A DNA stretch of 10,607 nucleotides, from contig CBCXVS010000270.1 of NCBI GenBank assembly GCA_965178525.1, positions 1 through 10,607 of the forward strand, given 5' to 3'. The translations under genes and the position numbers were made by a program. Origin of the DNA: CBCXVS01 sp965178525. Lineage in GTDB: Bacteria; Tectomicrobia; Entotheonellia; Entotheonellales; Entotheonellaceae. Of the stretch, positions 1 through 8,052 are shown piece after piece (position 1 is the first letter of the stretch; each line of letters opens with the position of its first letter). The notes under the pieces were generated by a model, which saw nothing but the letters and a program-made list of their open reading frames with translations, was not told the origin of the DNA and did no database searches.

Positions 1-323
1 AGGTCAATTCGTTTCAGGCTTTTGAGTTTTTATTTCAACAAGTTGTCGCCGAATCACGGGAGGAACTTCGGTCTAGATAGGCAAAAATGATTGATATGAT
101 TTTTCTAACTGAAAGACTATTTTTTTCCGGTAAACGAGAAAGCGCCCAACACCATAATAATCGGTGCAAGGGGTAAAAATTTTGAACCCCTCTCAGAATC
201 GAGATCGCCATCTCCGGAAGCAGACGCCGACAGCGCCGAACGTTAACCTTGACTTGCCCCCGTGAGGATGGTACTAAGGCGCCACCCAAGAACCCTGACG
301 TCTCGAACAGAAGGGAGTATCCC
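1..323. other. Gene-free leader upstream of the ABC importer
   Basis: No convincing gene was found here. The open frame on the - strand (about 35-433) overlaps the start of the binding-protein gene and does not look protein-like, so it was left out. The first 180 bases are A+T-rich with several T runs; the rest is more G+C-rich. The tail of an upstream gene could end in the first few bases, but no frame stays open long enough to show one. This stretch most likely holds the promoter and 5' leader of the importer operon. Confidence 0.6.
249..277 (+). promoter_or_regulatory. Possible sigma-70-like promoter of the ABC importer
   Basis: TTGACT at 249-254 matches the -35 consensus in five of six positions. 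It is followed after 17 bases by TACTAA at 272-277, a weak -10 with only three consensus matches. The position, about 50 bases before the binding-protein start, is right for an operon promoter. The weak -10 makes this tentative, and no operator was recognised. Confidence 0.25.
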
Positions 324-1921
324 ATGACATGCTGCTTATCCCGCTGGCGTCCTTGCCGACGTTCGGTCACCCTCACGGTTGGTCTGCTACTCAGCTGGTT
401 TTCACTGAGTATGGCAGCCGGCGGTACCCTCAAAATTATTCCTCATGCCGACCTGAAGAATACCGACCCGATCTGGACCACGGCTTACATCACCCGCAAT
501 CATGGTTACATGATCTATGACACCTTATTCTCGCTGGACGAAAAGCTGCAACCGCAGCCGCAGATGGTGGAGACCTGGCAAGTCAGCGCAGATGGCTTGA
601 CGTATACCTTTACCCTGCGTCAAGGGCTGAAATGGCACGACGTCGCCGCGGTGACATCCGGCGATTGTGTGGCCTCGATCAAACGCTGGGGCAAGCGCGA
701 CGGCATGGGGCAGAAACTGATGGACCTCACCCAGTCGCTCGACGTCGTGGACGAGCGGACGTTTACCCTGATCCTGAAGGAGCCCTACGGCCTGGTGTTG
801 CAGTCGCTGGGGAAGCTGAGTAGCAATGTGCCGTTTATGATGCCGGAGCGCTTGGCGCAAACGGATGCCTTGATGCAAATCACCGAACCCATTGGCTCCG
901 GTCCGTTTCAATTCGTTAAAGACGAGTGGGTGCCGGGCAGCAAAGTCGTCTATGTACGCAATCCCGACTATGTTCCCCGTGAGGAACCGCCGAGTTTTGC
1001 CGCCGGTGGGAAAAACGTCTACCTCGATCGCGTGGAATGGCTCTACATCCCCGACCCGGCAACCGCGCAGGCGGCTTTAACGGCTGGGGAAGTGGATTAT
1101 TACGAACGACCCCCGACCGATCTCCTGCCCTTGATGGAGAAAAATCCCGATGTCAAGGTGGCGATTATCGATCCGTTGGGCACGCAGGGGGTGCTGCGCC
1201 CGAATCACCTGCACCCCCCTTCAACCACAAGAAAGCCCGGCAGGCTTTGCTGTGGATGGTGAAGCAGGAGGATTACCTGCGGGCCATCGTTGGGGACCCG
1301 AAATTCTGGCGCACATGTGGCGCGTTTTTGATGTGTGGGACCCCACTAGAAACAGATGCCGGCTCAGAGCCCCTCATGCAGCAGGATTTGGACAAGGCCA
1401 AACAGCTTATGCAGGAGGCCGGCTACAAGGGCGAGCCGATTATTTTGATGGATCCGACGGACATCCCGGTCCTCCATGGGGCGTCGTTGGTCACGGCACA
1501 GATGTTGCGGAAGATTGGGGTCAATGTGAAAGTGCAGGCGATGGATTGGAGTACCCTGACTTCACGGCGCGCAGAGAAAAAAACGCCCGAGGAAGGCGGT
1601 TGGCATCTCTTTCACACCTATGGCACCGGCGCGGACATGGCGTCGCCACTGAGTAACATCACGTTGTCCGGGGGCTGTGAAGAAAAGGCTTGGTTTGGCT
1701 GGCCGTGCGATGAGCGCCTCGAAAAGCTACGCGATGAGTGGGCCCGCGCCGCGGATGCAGCGAAGCAGAAAGAGATTGTCATCGAACTCCAGCGTGTCGC
1801 CTACGACCATGTGCCCTATGTGAATTACGGGCAGTGGTTTTTGCCCACCGCGTATCGGAGCAACTTGCAGGGGGTGATTGTCTCTCCGGTTCCTTTCTTC
1901 TGGAACATTGCCAAAGAGTAG
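324..1921 (+). CDS. ABC importer substrate-binding protein, family 5 (DppA/OppA-like), split by one frameshift
   Basis: Periplasmic solute-binding component of a peptide/nickel-type importer; it captures the ligand and delivers it to the two permeases that follow. The start is ATG 324, which has AGGGAG at 312-317; an in-frame upstream ATG at 249 lacks such a site. Residues 1-32 form a signal peptide with a basic start (RWRPCRR) and a hydrophobic core, probably cleaved after SMAA. The mature protein begins GGTLKI and shows family features such as YDTLFSLD, LTYTFTLRQGLKWHD and GSGPF. Frame 1 runs to a stop at 1262, but the family sequence continues in another frame as HPPFNHKKARQALLW. The crossover is at the C run 1214-1219, where one extra C restores an unbroken 532-residue protein, normal for the family. 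It ends FFWNIAKE with TAG at 1919-1921. The substrate cannot be told; members transport peptides, opines, nickel or sugars. Confidence 0.9.
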
Positions 1922-1944
1922 GGGCGTAGGACAGGGCTGGAACC

Positions 1945-2885
1945 ATGCAGACGTACATCATACGGCGTATTCTCGCCACGATTCCGGTCATGGTCGTGGT
2001 GGCGCTCTTTGTGTTTGCTCTACTACACTTGAGCCCGGGGGATCCGGCCGCGGTAATTGCCGGAGATTATGCCTCCCCAGCGGATATCGAGCGTATCCGC
2101 CACAAGCTCGGACTCGACAATCCGATCCACGTGCAACTCGGTATCTGGATATGGGATGTGATGCGTGGCGACCTCGGCACGTCGATTTTCTCAGGTTTGC
2201 CAGTGAGCAAGCTAATTGGCCAGCGGTTGGAGCCCACGCTGGCATTGACGGTGGCCACGATGCTGATTGCGGTCATATTGGCTGTGCCCATGGGCATTGT
2301 GGCCGCCTGGACGGCTGGCACCTGGATCGATCGGCTGGTGATGCTGTTTGCCGTCCTGGGGTTTTCCCTGCCCGTTTTTTGGCTCGGCTTTCTGTTCATT
2401 TACGGATTTGCCCTGCAATTGGAAATCCTGCCGGTGCAGGGGTATGTCAGCTTCAAGCAGGGATTGATCCCCTTCCTGCGCCACCTCATTTTGCCCAGCT
2501 TGACGCTCGGGATGGTGTATATGGCGCTGATTGCGCGGATGACGCGGGCGAGTATGCTGGAGGTGTTGCGTGAGGACTATATTCGCACGGCTCACGTCAA
2601 AGGCCTGAAACCTCACGTGGTCTTACTCTGGCATGGCCTCAAAAACGCTTCCTTACCGATTGTCACCATCATTGGCGTCGGCGTCGCCTTGCTGATTGGG
2701 GGGGGGGGGTGACGGAAAGCGTTTTTGCCATTCCGGGACTTGGACGGCTGACTGTGGATGCGATTCTACACCGGGATTATCCGGTGATTCAGGGGATTAT
2801 TCTGGTGTTTTCCGGTGTCTATGTGTTGATCAATCTGCTGGTGGATATTCTGTATACCTTTTTGGATCCGCGGATCCGCTACTGA
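1945..2885 (+). CDS. ABC importer inner-membrane permease (DppB/OppB-like), split at a G12 tract
   Basis: First of two permease subunits of the importer. It starts at ATG 1945, 23 bases after the binding-protein stop, with AGGG at 1933-1936. The N-terminus (MQTYIIRRILATIPVMVVVA) is typical of DppB-type permeases and is followed by HLSPGDPA. Hydrophobic spans lie near residues 8-28, 98-122, 130-157 and 183-197. The cytoplasmic EAA-type loop that contacts the ATPase spans about residues 207-240 (EDYIRTAHVKG through NASLP). The frame hits TGA at 2710-2712 right after a run of twelve G (2698-2709). The expected C-terminus (VTESVFAIPGLGRL to DPRIRY) continues in another frame to TGA at 2883-2885. 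Thirteen or ten G would join the frames; thirteen gives about 313 residues, normal length. The transporter role is firm; whether the shift is real is not. Confidence 0.9.
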
Positions 2886-2914
2886 GAGCGGATATCCTCT
2901 TTCTCCGGGCATGG

Positions 2915-3806
2915 ATGTCCAATATGATCGCAACTGAACAAGCGACCCGGCGCATGCGGGAACAGGGGTTACAGCCACGGCTGCTACGGCTTATCCGACG
3001 CAACCCCATGATGATCGGTGGCCTGCTTCTGTTGACTATGATGGTGATAGTTGCCGTGGGCGCACCTTATTGGAACACGGTGGACCCCCTGGATCTCAAC
3101 CCGATTGAGCGGCTCCGTGCGCCGTCGATGGCGCATTGGTTCGGCACGGATATGTTGGGGCGCGATCTCTATAGCCGCACCGTCTACGGCAGCCGCATTT
3201 CGCTGTTTGTCGGGTTATGTGTCGCCGTGTTGAGCCTGACCAGTGGTCTCGTTATTGGCTTGCTCAGCGGCTATCATCGGCATGTCGATGCCGTGGTGAT
3301 GCGAGTCATGGATGGGATGATGGCGATCCCAGCCATATTGCTCGCCATTGCTTTAATGGCGCTGATGAGTGCCAGTGTGCAAAACGTCATCATTGCGCTC
3401 ACGATTCCCGAAATTCCCCGCGTGGTTCGGCTCGTACGCGCGGTGGTCTTGCAGTTTGCGCGAGCAGGCGTATGTCGAAGCATCGAGGGCGACCGGTGCA
3501 GGGCTCTGGCGCGTTCTCTGGCGGCATATCATGCCCAACACCTTGGCGCCCCTGATTGTGCAAGGGACCTATATCTGTGCTTCGGCGGTGATTTTTGAAG
3601 CTTACCTCAGCTTTCTTGGCGCTGGCACACCGCCTGAGATCCCCAGTTGGGGCAATATCATGGCGGAGGGGCGGACCTATGTGCAGCTGGCGTTTTGGAT
3701 TATTTTGTTCCCGGGCCTCTGTCTGGCTCTGACCGTGCTTGCCATCAATCTGGTTGGAGACGGTCTGCGCGACACGCTAGACCCCAAGCTCGCGCGCCGG
3801 ATGTAA
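2915..3806 (+). CDS. ABC importer inner-membrane permease (DppC/OppC-like), split by one frameshift
   Basis: Second permease subunit of the importer. No strong ribosome site precedes ATG 2915 or the in-frame ATG 2924; translation may be coupled to the first permease, which ends 29 bases upstream. The N-terminal OppC-type segment (LIRRNPMMIGGLLLL, residues 26-40) leads into a membrane span. It is followed by the extracytoplasmic hallmark HWFGTDMLGRDLYSR (residues 74-88). The frame breaks in the EAA loop: VRLVRAVVLQ is in one frame and LREQAYVEASRATGAG in another. Removing one T from TTT at 3455-3457 joins them exactly and gives about 296 residues. The rest (HIMPNTLAPLIVQ, FLGAGTPPEIPSWG, GDGLRDTLDPKL) is textbook for the family. 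TAA at 3804-3806. No DppD/DppF-type ATPase follows; the next gene is an unrelated hydrolase. Confidence 0.9.
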
Positions 3807-4062
3807 AACGTCCACATCCTCTCAATATGCGTCAACCTTGCCGTTCTACCCATCACTATCAAAGCAACGCTTTATTAGGTGGCACGGAAGAAAAAGTCCA
3901 TTTACAATTCTTCATGGTTGACTATTGCTGGTGTCACTAGCTTAAAGCCCGGGTGTCCGCCTCCATTTTTGTCCCAATTTCCTTCTGTGTTTTCTGAACG
4001 ATTCAAAGCACCACGACGTATCGTCACTTCGACCTTGAACAGTATCAATAGGAAGGCGAGAT

Positions 4063-4893
4063 ATGCGCTATCGATTCGTGTGGATGTCTGTAAGCATGCT
4101 GCTGAGCTTCGTGCTAGCCTGCGGTTTCTTAAAACAGGAACGCATGGAGGACAAAACATCCAGGCTAATGCTGGGATCGCTCTTGGCCCAAAGCAGCGAG
4201 GTCCCGCGGATTCTCATCATTGGTGACAGTATACTTGCCGGGTCGCTAGGTAGGTCGCTGGAGCAGGTGTTTCGGCGCGATTACGGCTATGAGGTCCTGC
4301 GCCAAGGCAAGGTCAGCTCCGGGTTGGCACGGCCGGATTTTTACAACTGGGAGCGAGAAGCCCAGCGTCTGGTGGCCAAGTTTCAACCGCATGCCACCGT
4401 GGTCATGTTTGGCAGCAACGATCCACAGGGACTTTATATGGGGCAAAATCAGTGGATTGCTTGGCGCCAGTCGGGTTGGAGGCAGGAGTATACGCGGCGT
4501 ATTAACACCTTGTGTGATATTCTCGCCCCTGAGGGCCAACCCGTTGTCTGGATTGGCGTTCCGGTGATGCGATCACCGACATTCCGCGCCCGCGTCCAAC
4601 ACATCAACGCGATCTATCACAACACGTTCTCGAATCGCTCAAACGCGCTGTTCATCGATATTTGGCATGCCCTTGCCGACAACCAAGGCCGCTATGCCGA
4701 GACCCTCTATGTGACGACGAACGCAAACGGTCAGGGGCAACCGCATCGGCAAAAAATTCGTGTTCGTGCGAAAGACGGAATTCATCTCACATCGGCAGGC
4801 GCGGGTATTCTGAAAAATTATGTCTTCAATATCCTCTACACCGGGGTCACGCAGGTCAGTTCGGCAAACACGATAAGACTTGGCTCCCCGTAG
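4063..4893 (+). CDS. SGNH/GDSL-type hydrolase, DUF459-like, probable lipoprotein
   Basis: Predicted secreted esterase or O-acyl hydrolase/transferase of 276 residues. The start at ATG 4063 is set by AGGAAGG at 4050-4056. Residues 1-20 look like a lipoprotein signal (MRYRFVWMSVSMLLSFVLAC): VLAC is a passable lipobox with Cys20 as the lipid anchor, though Leu at -2 is not ideal. The SGNH blocks are in order: GDS with nucleophile Ser56 (residues 54-56), a block II Gly near 82-87, GSND at 117-120 (Asn119), and DGIHLTSAGA with Asp238 and His241. This fits the DUF459 branch, whose members are often linked to envelope or polysaccharide modification; the substrate here is unknown. The gene is intact and separated from the importer by 256 bases, in which TTGACT at 3918-3923 with CTTAAA at 3941-3946 is a weak promoter candidate. 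It is probably its own transcription unit. Confidence 0.82.
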   Translation: MRYRFVWMSVSMLLSFVLACGFLKQERMEDKTSRLMLGSLLAQSSEVPRILIIGDSILAGSLGRSLEQVFRRDYGYEVLRQGKVSSGLARPDFYNWEREAQRLVAKFQPHATVVMFGSNDPQGLYMGQNQWIAWRQSGWRQEYTRRINTLCDILAPEGQPVVWIGVPVMRSPTFRARVQHINAIYHNTFSNRSNALFIDIWHALADNQGRYAETLYVTTNANGQGQPHRQKIRVRAKDGIHLTSAGAGILKNYVFNILYTGVTQVSSANTIRLGSP

Positions 4894-4968
4894 ACGGTAC
4901 ACCGCCTTTTTCCTCAGCTTCTGAAGATATCTGGCTGCAGACCTCAGATGGGCTAGGCGTGCTCGCCT

Positions 4969-4983
4969 GCGCTATAATAGCGC
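4969..4983. promoter_or_regulatory. 15-bp palindrome centred on a TATAAT -10 box
   Basis: GCGCTAT-A-ATAGCGC is a perfect inverted repeat about one central base. It contains a consensus TATAAT at 4973-4978. Directly to the left is a small hairpin, AGGCG (4955-4959) with CGCCT (4964-4968). No good -35 lies 17 bases upstream of the TATAAT. A promoter whose -10 is covered by a symmetric operator would fit, with a leader of roughly 290 bases to the hydroxylase gene. A chance palindrome or a weak transcription stop after the SGNH gene are alternatives. Confidence 0.35.
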
Positions 4984-4984
4984 T

Positions 4985-5161
4985 ATGAGAAGCGTACGCA
5001 GGAAGCGCACCGCATGTGCAGGCGTCATCAACACACAAGACGGCTGTCGAATCGGTGCTGGTGACATGAACAACCGGCAGCAGGAGGCCATTTCCAGCGA
5101 GGATAAGTACCGAAACAAAATTAAATTGATATCTTTCCTCTGGAGACACGTACAAAGGTAA
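4985..5161 (+). CDS. Possible 58-residue small ORF, unrecognised
   Basis: An open frame runs from ATG 4985 to TAA 5159-5161. It encodes a very basic peptide starting MRSVRRKRTACAG and ending LISFLWRHVQR. A second in-frame ATG lies at 5066. Neither start has a convincing ribosome site, and ATG 4985 overlaps the palindrome containing TATAAT. The last 41 bases fall in the first 70-bp repeat unit. In the second unit the equivalent reading stops early because TGG has become TGA. No family was recognised. It may be a leader peptide, a gene remnant, or not translated at all. Confidence 0.18.
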   Translation: MRSVRRKRTACAGVINTQDGCRIGAGDMNNRQQEAISSEDKYRNKIKLISFLWRHVQR

Positions 5162-5261
5162 GTCTGCCAGATACTTAAAAATAGCCTGGATTCAATTGAT
5201 ATCTTTCCTCTGAAGACATGTATAAAGGTAAGTCTGTCCAGGCACTTAAAAATAGCCTGGA
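5121..5261 (+). repeat. Two tandem 70-bp units just upstream of the hydroxylase gene
   Basis: Unit 1 (5121-5190) and unit 2 (5191-5261) align along their whole length, with about eight differences including one inserted T in unit 2. Both carry TTGATATCTTTCCTCTG, AAAGGTAAGTCTG and ACTTAAAAATAGCCTGGA. Each unit has TTGATA followed after 19 bases by TACAAA (unit 1, 5151-5156) or TATAAA (unit 2, 5221-5226), so they could be tandem promoters. Each can also fold as RNA (see next entry). Only two copies exist and there is no spacer, so this is not a CRISPR array. Confidence 0.85.
5209..5261 (+). promoter_or_regulatory. Candidate switchable RNA leader of the hydroxylase gene
   Basis: In unit 2, TCCAGGC (5237-5243) and GCCTGGA (5255-5261) form a perfect 7-bp stem with an 11-base loop, three bases before the ribosome site GAAAGGA (5264-5270). 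The same left arm can instead pair upstream: TCTGAAGAC (5209-5217) with 5232-5242, using small bulges at 5236 and 5239. The two stems exclude each other. In unit 1 the upstream stem is better: TCTGGAGAC (5139-5147) pairs with GTCT and CCAGA (5162-5171) around one bulged G. The downstream stem in unit 1 is reduced to about four pairs. This is pattern evidence only; no known riboswitch class was recognised. Confidence 0.35.
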
Positions 5262-5277
5262 ATGAAAGGACAGCAGT

Positions 5278-6726
5278 ATGCCGGCAAGGTCCGGAGTCCA
5301 ATATTTAGCAGGCCTGCGAGATGCACGTGATGCTTGGTATGGTGGGGAACGCGTGTCGGATGTGACGGCCCATCCGGCCTTTGCCTCAGGGGCGCAGACG
5401 ATTGCCCAGTTGTACGATCTGCAGCAGCAGCCGTCCCATTGTGAGACGTTGACATACCCTTCTCCGCAAACCGGTGCGCCAGTGGGGATGTCATTCTATA
5501 TGCCACGTAGCGTGGACGACTTGGTGCAGCGGCGCGCCATGCTCGAAGTCTGGGCCGAGGCGTCGTGTGGGATGCTGGATCACAGTCCGGATTACATGAA
5601 TATCGGCCTCATGGCCCTCGCTGCGGCACGAGATGTGGTGGCGACCGCCGACCCGCGTTTCGGTGTGCACCTCCTGCACTACTATGAAAAGTGCCGCGAG
5701 GGCGATGTGTGTCTGGCGCATGCCCCCATGACATCGCCGAGTCCGTCCGTTACTGAGGCGATATCGGACACGCCGATGAGATTAGGGGTGGTCTCATCAC
5801 GGCCTGAGGGATTATGCGTGCGTGGCGCCTGCAAGCCCGTAACGATGGCGCCACTGGCGGATGAAATCGTCGTCTGTGGTGGAGCAGCTTTGCGAGCTGG
5901 CCAGGGGAAACATGCCTTGGCTTTCGCCTTGCCAGTGGCGACAGATGGGTTGACCGTGATTTGCCGTGAAACGTATGGCCGCATCGGCAGCCGCTTCGAT
6001 CATCCCCTCGCTACCCGTTTTGAAACGCCGGAATGCATGTTATTCTTTAAGGACGTCTTGGTACCATGGAAGCGTGTATTTTTGTCCGCCAATGTCGCCT
6101 TGCATAATCGCCTGCTGCTATCCACCGGGTTTCTAGGGCATGTGGGGCATCATGTCCTAACCCGGCAAGTCGCCAAAACGACGGTGTTGCTGGGTGTCGC
6201 ACAACTGCTCGGCAAGGCGGTCGGCATCACCAGCTTTCTCCACGTGCAGGCGAAGCTAGGGGAAATCATTACGACGCTTGAAGCGATACGCGCCTGCCTA
6301 CGGCGGGCGGAAGTCGATGCAGTGCTCGGTCCGGGCGGCGTCTTGACGCCGCAGGAAGACGCCTTCCGGGCAGGACAGCGGCTGTACGCGGGGTTGCATC
6401 CCCGGATGATCGAGATTCTCCAGCTCCTTGGCGCTGGCGGCGATATGATGCCCCCGAGCGAGGCGGATGTCCACGGCCCAATGGCTGAGGATATAGCGCC
6501 GTATGACCAAGGTGCCGGCGTGCCGGCAACCGAGCGCATCCAGCTTTTCCGGTTAGCCTGGGACATTGTAAAAGACGGCTTTGGGGCGCGTCAGCAACTT
6601 TATGAATGCGATTTTGCCGGCGATCCCCTACACCTCATGGCGTCCCAATATCTGGGGTACGATACAAGCGCGGCTGTAGAGCGAGTGCAGGCGCTCCTGG
6701 AGGCCTCTGACGGTGGACATCGATAG
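5278..6726 (+). CDS. HpaB-family FADH2-dependent hydroxylase (4-hydroxyphenylacetate 3-monooxygenase-like)
   Basis: Oxygenase component of a two-component flavin monooxygenase. Family members add a hydroxyl ortho to a phenol using FADH2 from a separate reductase, which is not in this window. Length is 482 residues, normal for the family. ATG 5278 follows GAAAGGA (5264-5270). Landmarks: SGVQYLAGLRDARDAWYGGERV (residues 5-26), SPDYMN (103-108), HYYEKCREGD (134-143), FKDVLVPWKRVFL (257-269), GAGGDMMPPSEAD (385-397), FRLAWDIVKDGFGARQQLYE (424-443). By recall of the Thermus enzyme, Arg100, Tyr104 and His142 hold the phenol. Here the equivalents are His102, Tyr106 and His148, so the arginine appears replaced. 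The usual NPQ after the last His is also absent (HAPMTSPSP). An altered substrate is likely, perhaps a secondary-metabolite phenol or carrier-bound tyrosine. The Cys/His set of the related 4-hydroxybutyryl-CoA dehydratase is not evident. The gene is intact and first of a three-gene operon. Confidence 0.85.
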   Translation: MPARSGVQYLAGLRDARDAWYGGERVSDVTAHPAFASGAQTIAQLYDLQQQPSHCETLTYPSPQTGAPVGMSFYMPRSVDDLVQRRAMLEVWAEASCGMLDHSPDYMNIGLMALAAARDVVATADPRFGVHLLHYYEKCREGDVCLAHAPMTSPSPSVTEAISDTPMRLGVVSSRPEGLCVRGACKPVTMAPLADEIVVCGGAALRAGQGKHALAFALPVATDGLTVICRETYGRIGSRFDHPLATRFETPECMLFFKDVLVPWKRVFLSANVALHNRLLLSTGFLGHVGHHVLTRQVAKTTVLLGVAQLLGKAVGITSFLHVQAKLGEIITTLEAIRACLRRAEVDAVLGPGGVLTPQEDAFRAGQRLYAGLHPRMIEILQLLGAGGDMMPPSEADVHGPMAEDIAPYDQGAGVPATERIQLFRLAWDIVKDGFGARQQLYECDFAGDPLHLMASQYLGYDTSAAVERVQALLEASDGGHR

Positions 6727-6735
6727 GAGAGCGCG

Positions 6736-8027
6736 GTGAGTCATGACACGGGCCAGTCGCCTCAGACATTGCAAGAAGGCGAGCAATCCCTCTCTTTCTT
6801 TGCCGGGCTCGATGCCGTAACGGCGGCGTTTGTACGTCAGCACCTGCGTGAAGAAGTTTTTCCTGCCGACCATATCGTGTTTGAAGAAAATACGGTTGGC
6901 CATGATCTCTATATCGTGAAAAGTGGCCATGTGCAGGTGACGCGCCGGCTGGATACCGGCTTTGAACATGTCCTGAGTGATCTAGGCCCGGGCGAGATTT
7001 TTGGCGAGATGGCCGTGATCGAAAATCGGCCGCGCTCGGCCCGGGTGGTGACGTCCATGCCGACCCGCCTCTTAGTCATGTCACGCCAGACGGTCGATAT
7101 GTTGGTCGAGCAGCACCCCGCCGTTGTCGTCCATCTCTTCAAGATCATCAGTACGCGTCTCCGTGAGCGCGGCTACCAACGGGAAGCGCTGTTGGCCGAA
7201 AAGCTCCTGCTCGTTGAAGAACTCGCCGCCAAAAATGCGGAATTGGAATACACCCTCGAACAGTTGCAAAAGGCCATGGAGACCGTGGTGGAGCATGAGC
7301 GCGTCACCCGCGATTTGGAGATTGCACGGCAGATCCAGCAGCAAATGTTGCCCACGACGTTTCCGCAGGTGTCCGGGTTACAGCTTGCCGCGACGATGAT
7401 GCCATCGCAATGGGTGGGCGGCGATTTTTATGACGCGGTACACTTGGGGCCGCACCGCATATGTCTGCTACTGGGCGATGTTTCCGGCAAAGGCATACCG
7501 GCCGCGATGCAGATGGCCCGGCTCATGGGGGAACTTCGGGCGTGTGTGAGCCAGCGCAGCGACCCGGTGAGTGTGACTCGATTGCTGAACGAGTCGATCT
7601 GCGCCCGAAACATGACATGGACCTCGTTTATCACGTTGCAATATGTGGTGTTGGATCTAGCAGCCGGAGGCATGCAGTTCATCTGTGCCGGCCATCCACC
7701 GCTATTTCTCTGTCATGATGATGGACAGGTCGTCTGGCTCGGCAAGGCCGCCAACGTCCCCTTGGGTATTGATGCCGCCTTTGCGTATCAATACGAGGAA
7801 TATCCCCTCGTGTCCGGCGACCGCTTGCTCCTGTATTCCGATGGCGCTTATGAGTCGCAAAACGCCCAGGGTCATATGTTGGGCTGCCACACTTAGCCGA
7901 TTTGTTTGCCAAAACCCCGCTGCATCCCGAACACGCCATTCAGGCGCTCCAGGATGCCCTGACCGCGTTTACTGACACACAACGCCTCCGTGACGATACC
8001 ACCTTTGTCTGTGCCCGAGTTGCCTAA
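6736..8027 (+). CDS. cNMP-binding domain / coiled coil / SpoIIE-type PP2C phosphatase, frameshifted near the end
   Basis: Signal-dependent serine/threonine phosphatase; relatives (RsbU, SpoIIE) dephosphorylate anti-sigma-factor antagonists or other partners. It starts at GTG 6736 with AGGAG at 6725-6729, nine bases after the hydroxylase stop. Residues 20-140 are a Crp-type cyclic-nucleotide-binding domain with the phosphate cassette FGEMAVIENRPRSARV (89-104). Residues 150-200 are a coiled-coil linker ending in the family signature IARQIQQQMLP. The phosphatase domain shows GGDFYD (228-233, Asp230), GDVSGKG (247-253, Asp248), AGHPP (318-322) and YSDGAYE (367-373, Asp369). The frame stops at 7894-7896, but adding one G to GGG at 7881-7883 restores LPHLADLF and the last metal-binding motif DDTTFV. 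That yields about 430 residues ending with TAA at 8025-8027. All metal-binding acidic residues are then present, so an active enzyme is expected. The target is unknown; no anti-sigma system is nearby. Confidence 0.87.
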
Positions 8028-8052
8028 GAAGCTGGCAGAGCGAGGCTTTCAA

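Noticed and set aside
35..433. 132-residue - strand frame at the left edge
   Set aside because: It runs antisense into the signal-peptide region of the binding protein, and no family features were seen.
2698..2712. Programmed ribosomal frameshift at the G12 tract
   Set aside because: No downstream stem or slippery heptamer is evident, and four other genes show similar indels at short homopolymers, so sequence error or slippage is a simpler account.
4894..4915. Rho-independent terminator after the SGNH hydrolase
   Set aside because: The stem in ACGGTACACCG is only three or four pairs with a very tight loop; the following CCTTTTTCC is not enough to call a terminator.
5121..5261. CRISPR array
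   Set aside because: There are only two abutting 70-bp copies with no spacers, and no cas genes are nearby.
6150..6566. 138-residue open frame on the - strand inside the hydroxylase gene
   Set aside because: It is the antisense shadow of a strongly supported, motif-rich coding frame and its composition (Ser/Ala/Arg/Pro-rich) is typical of such shadows.
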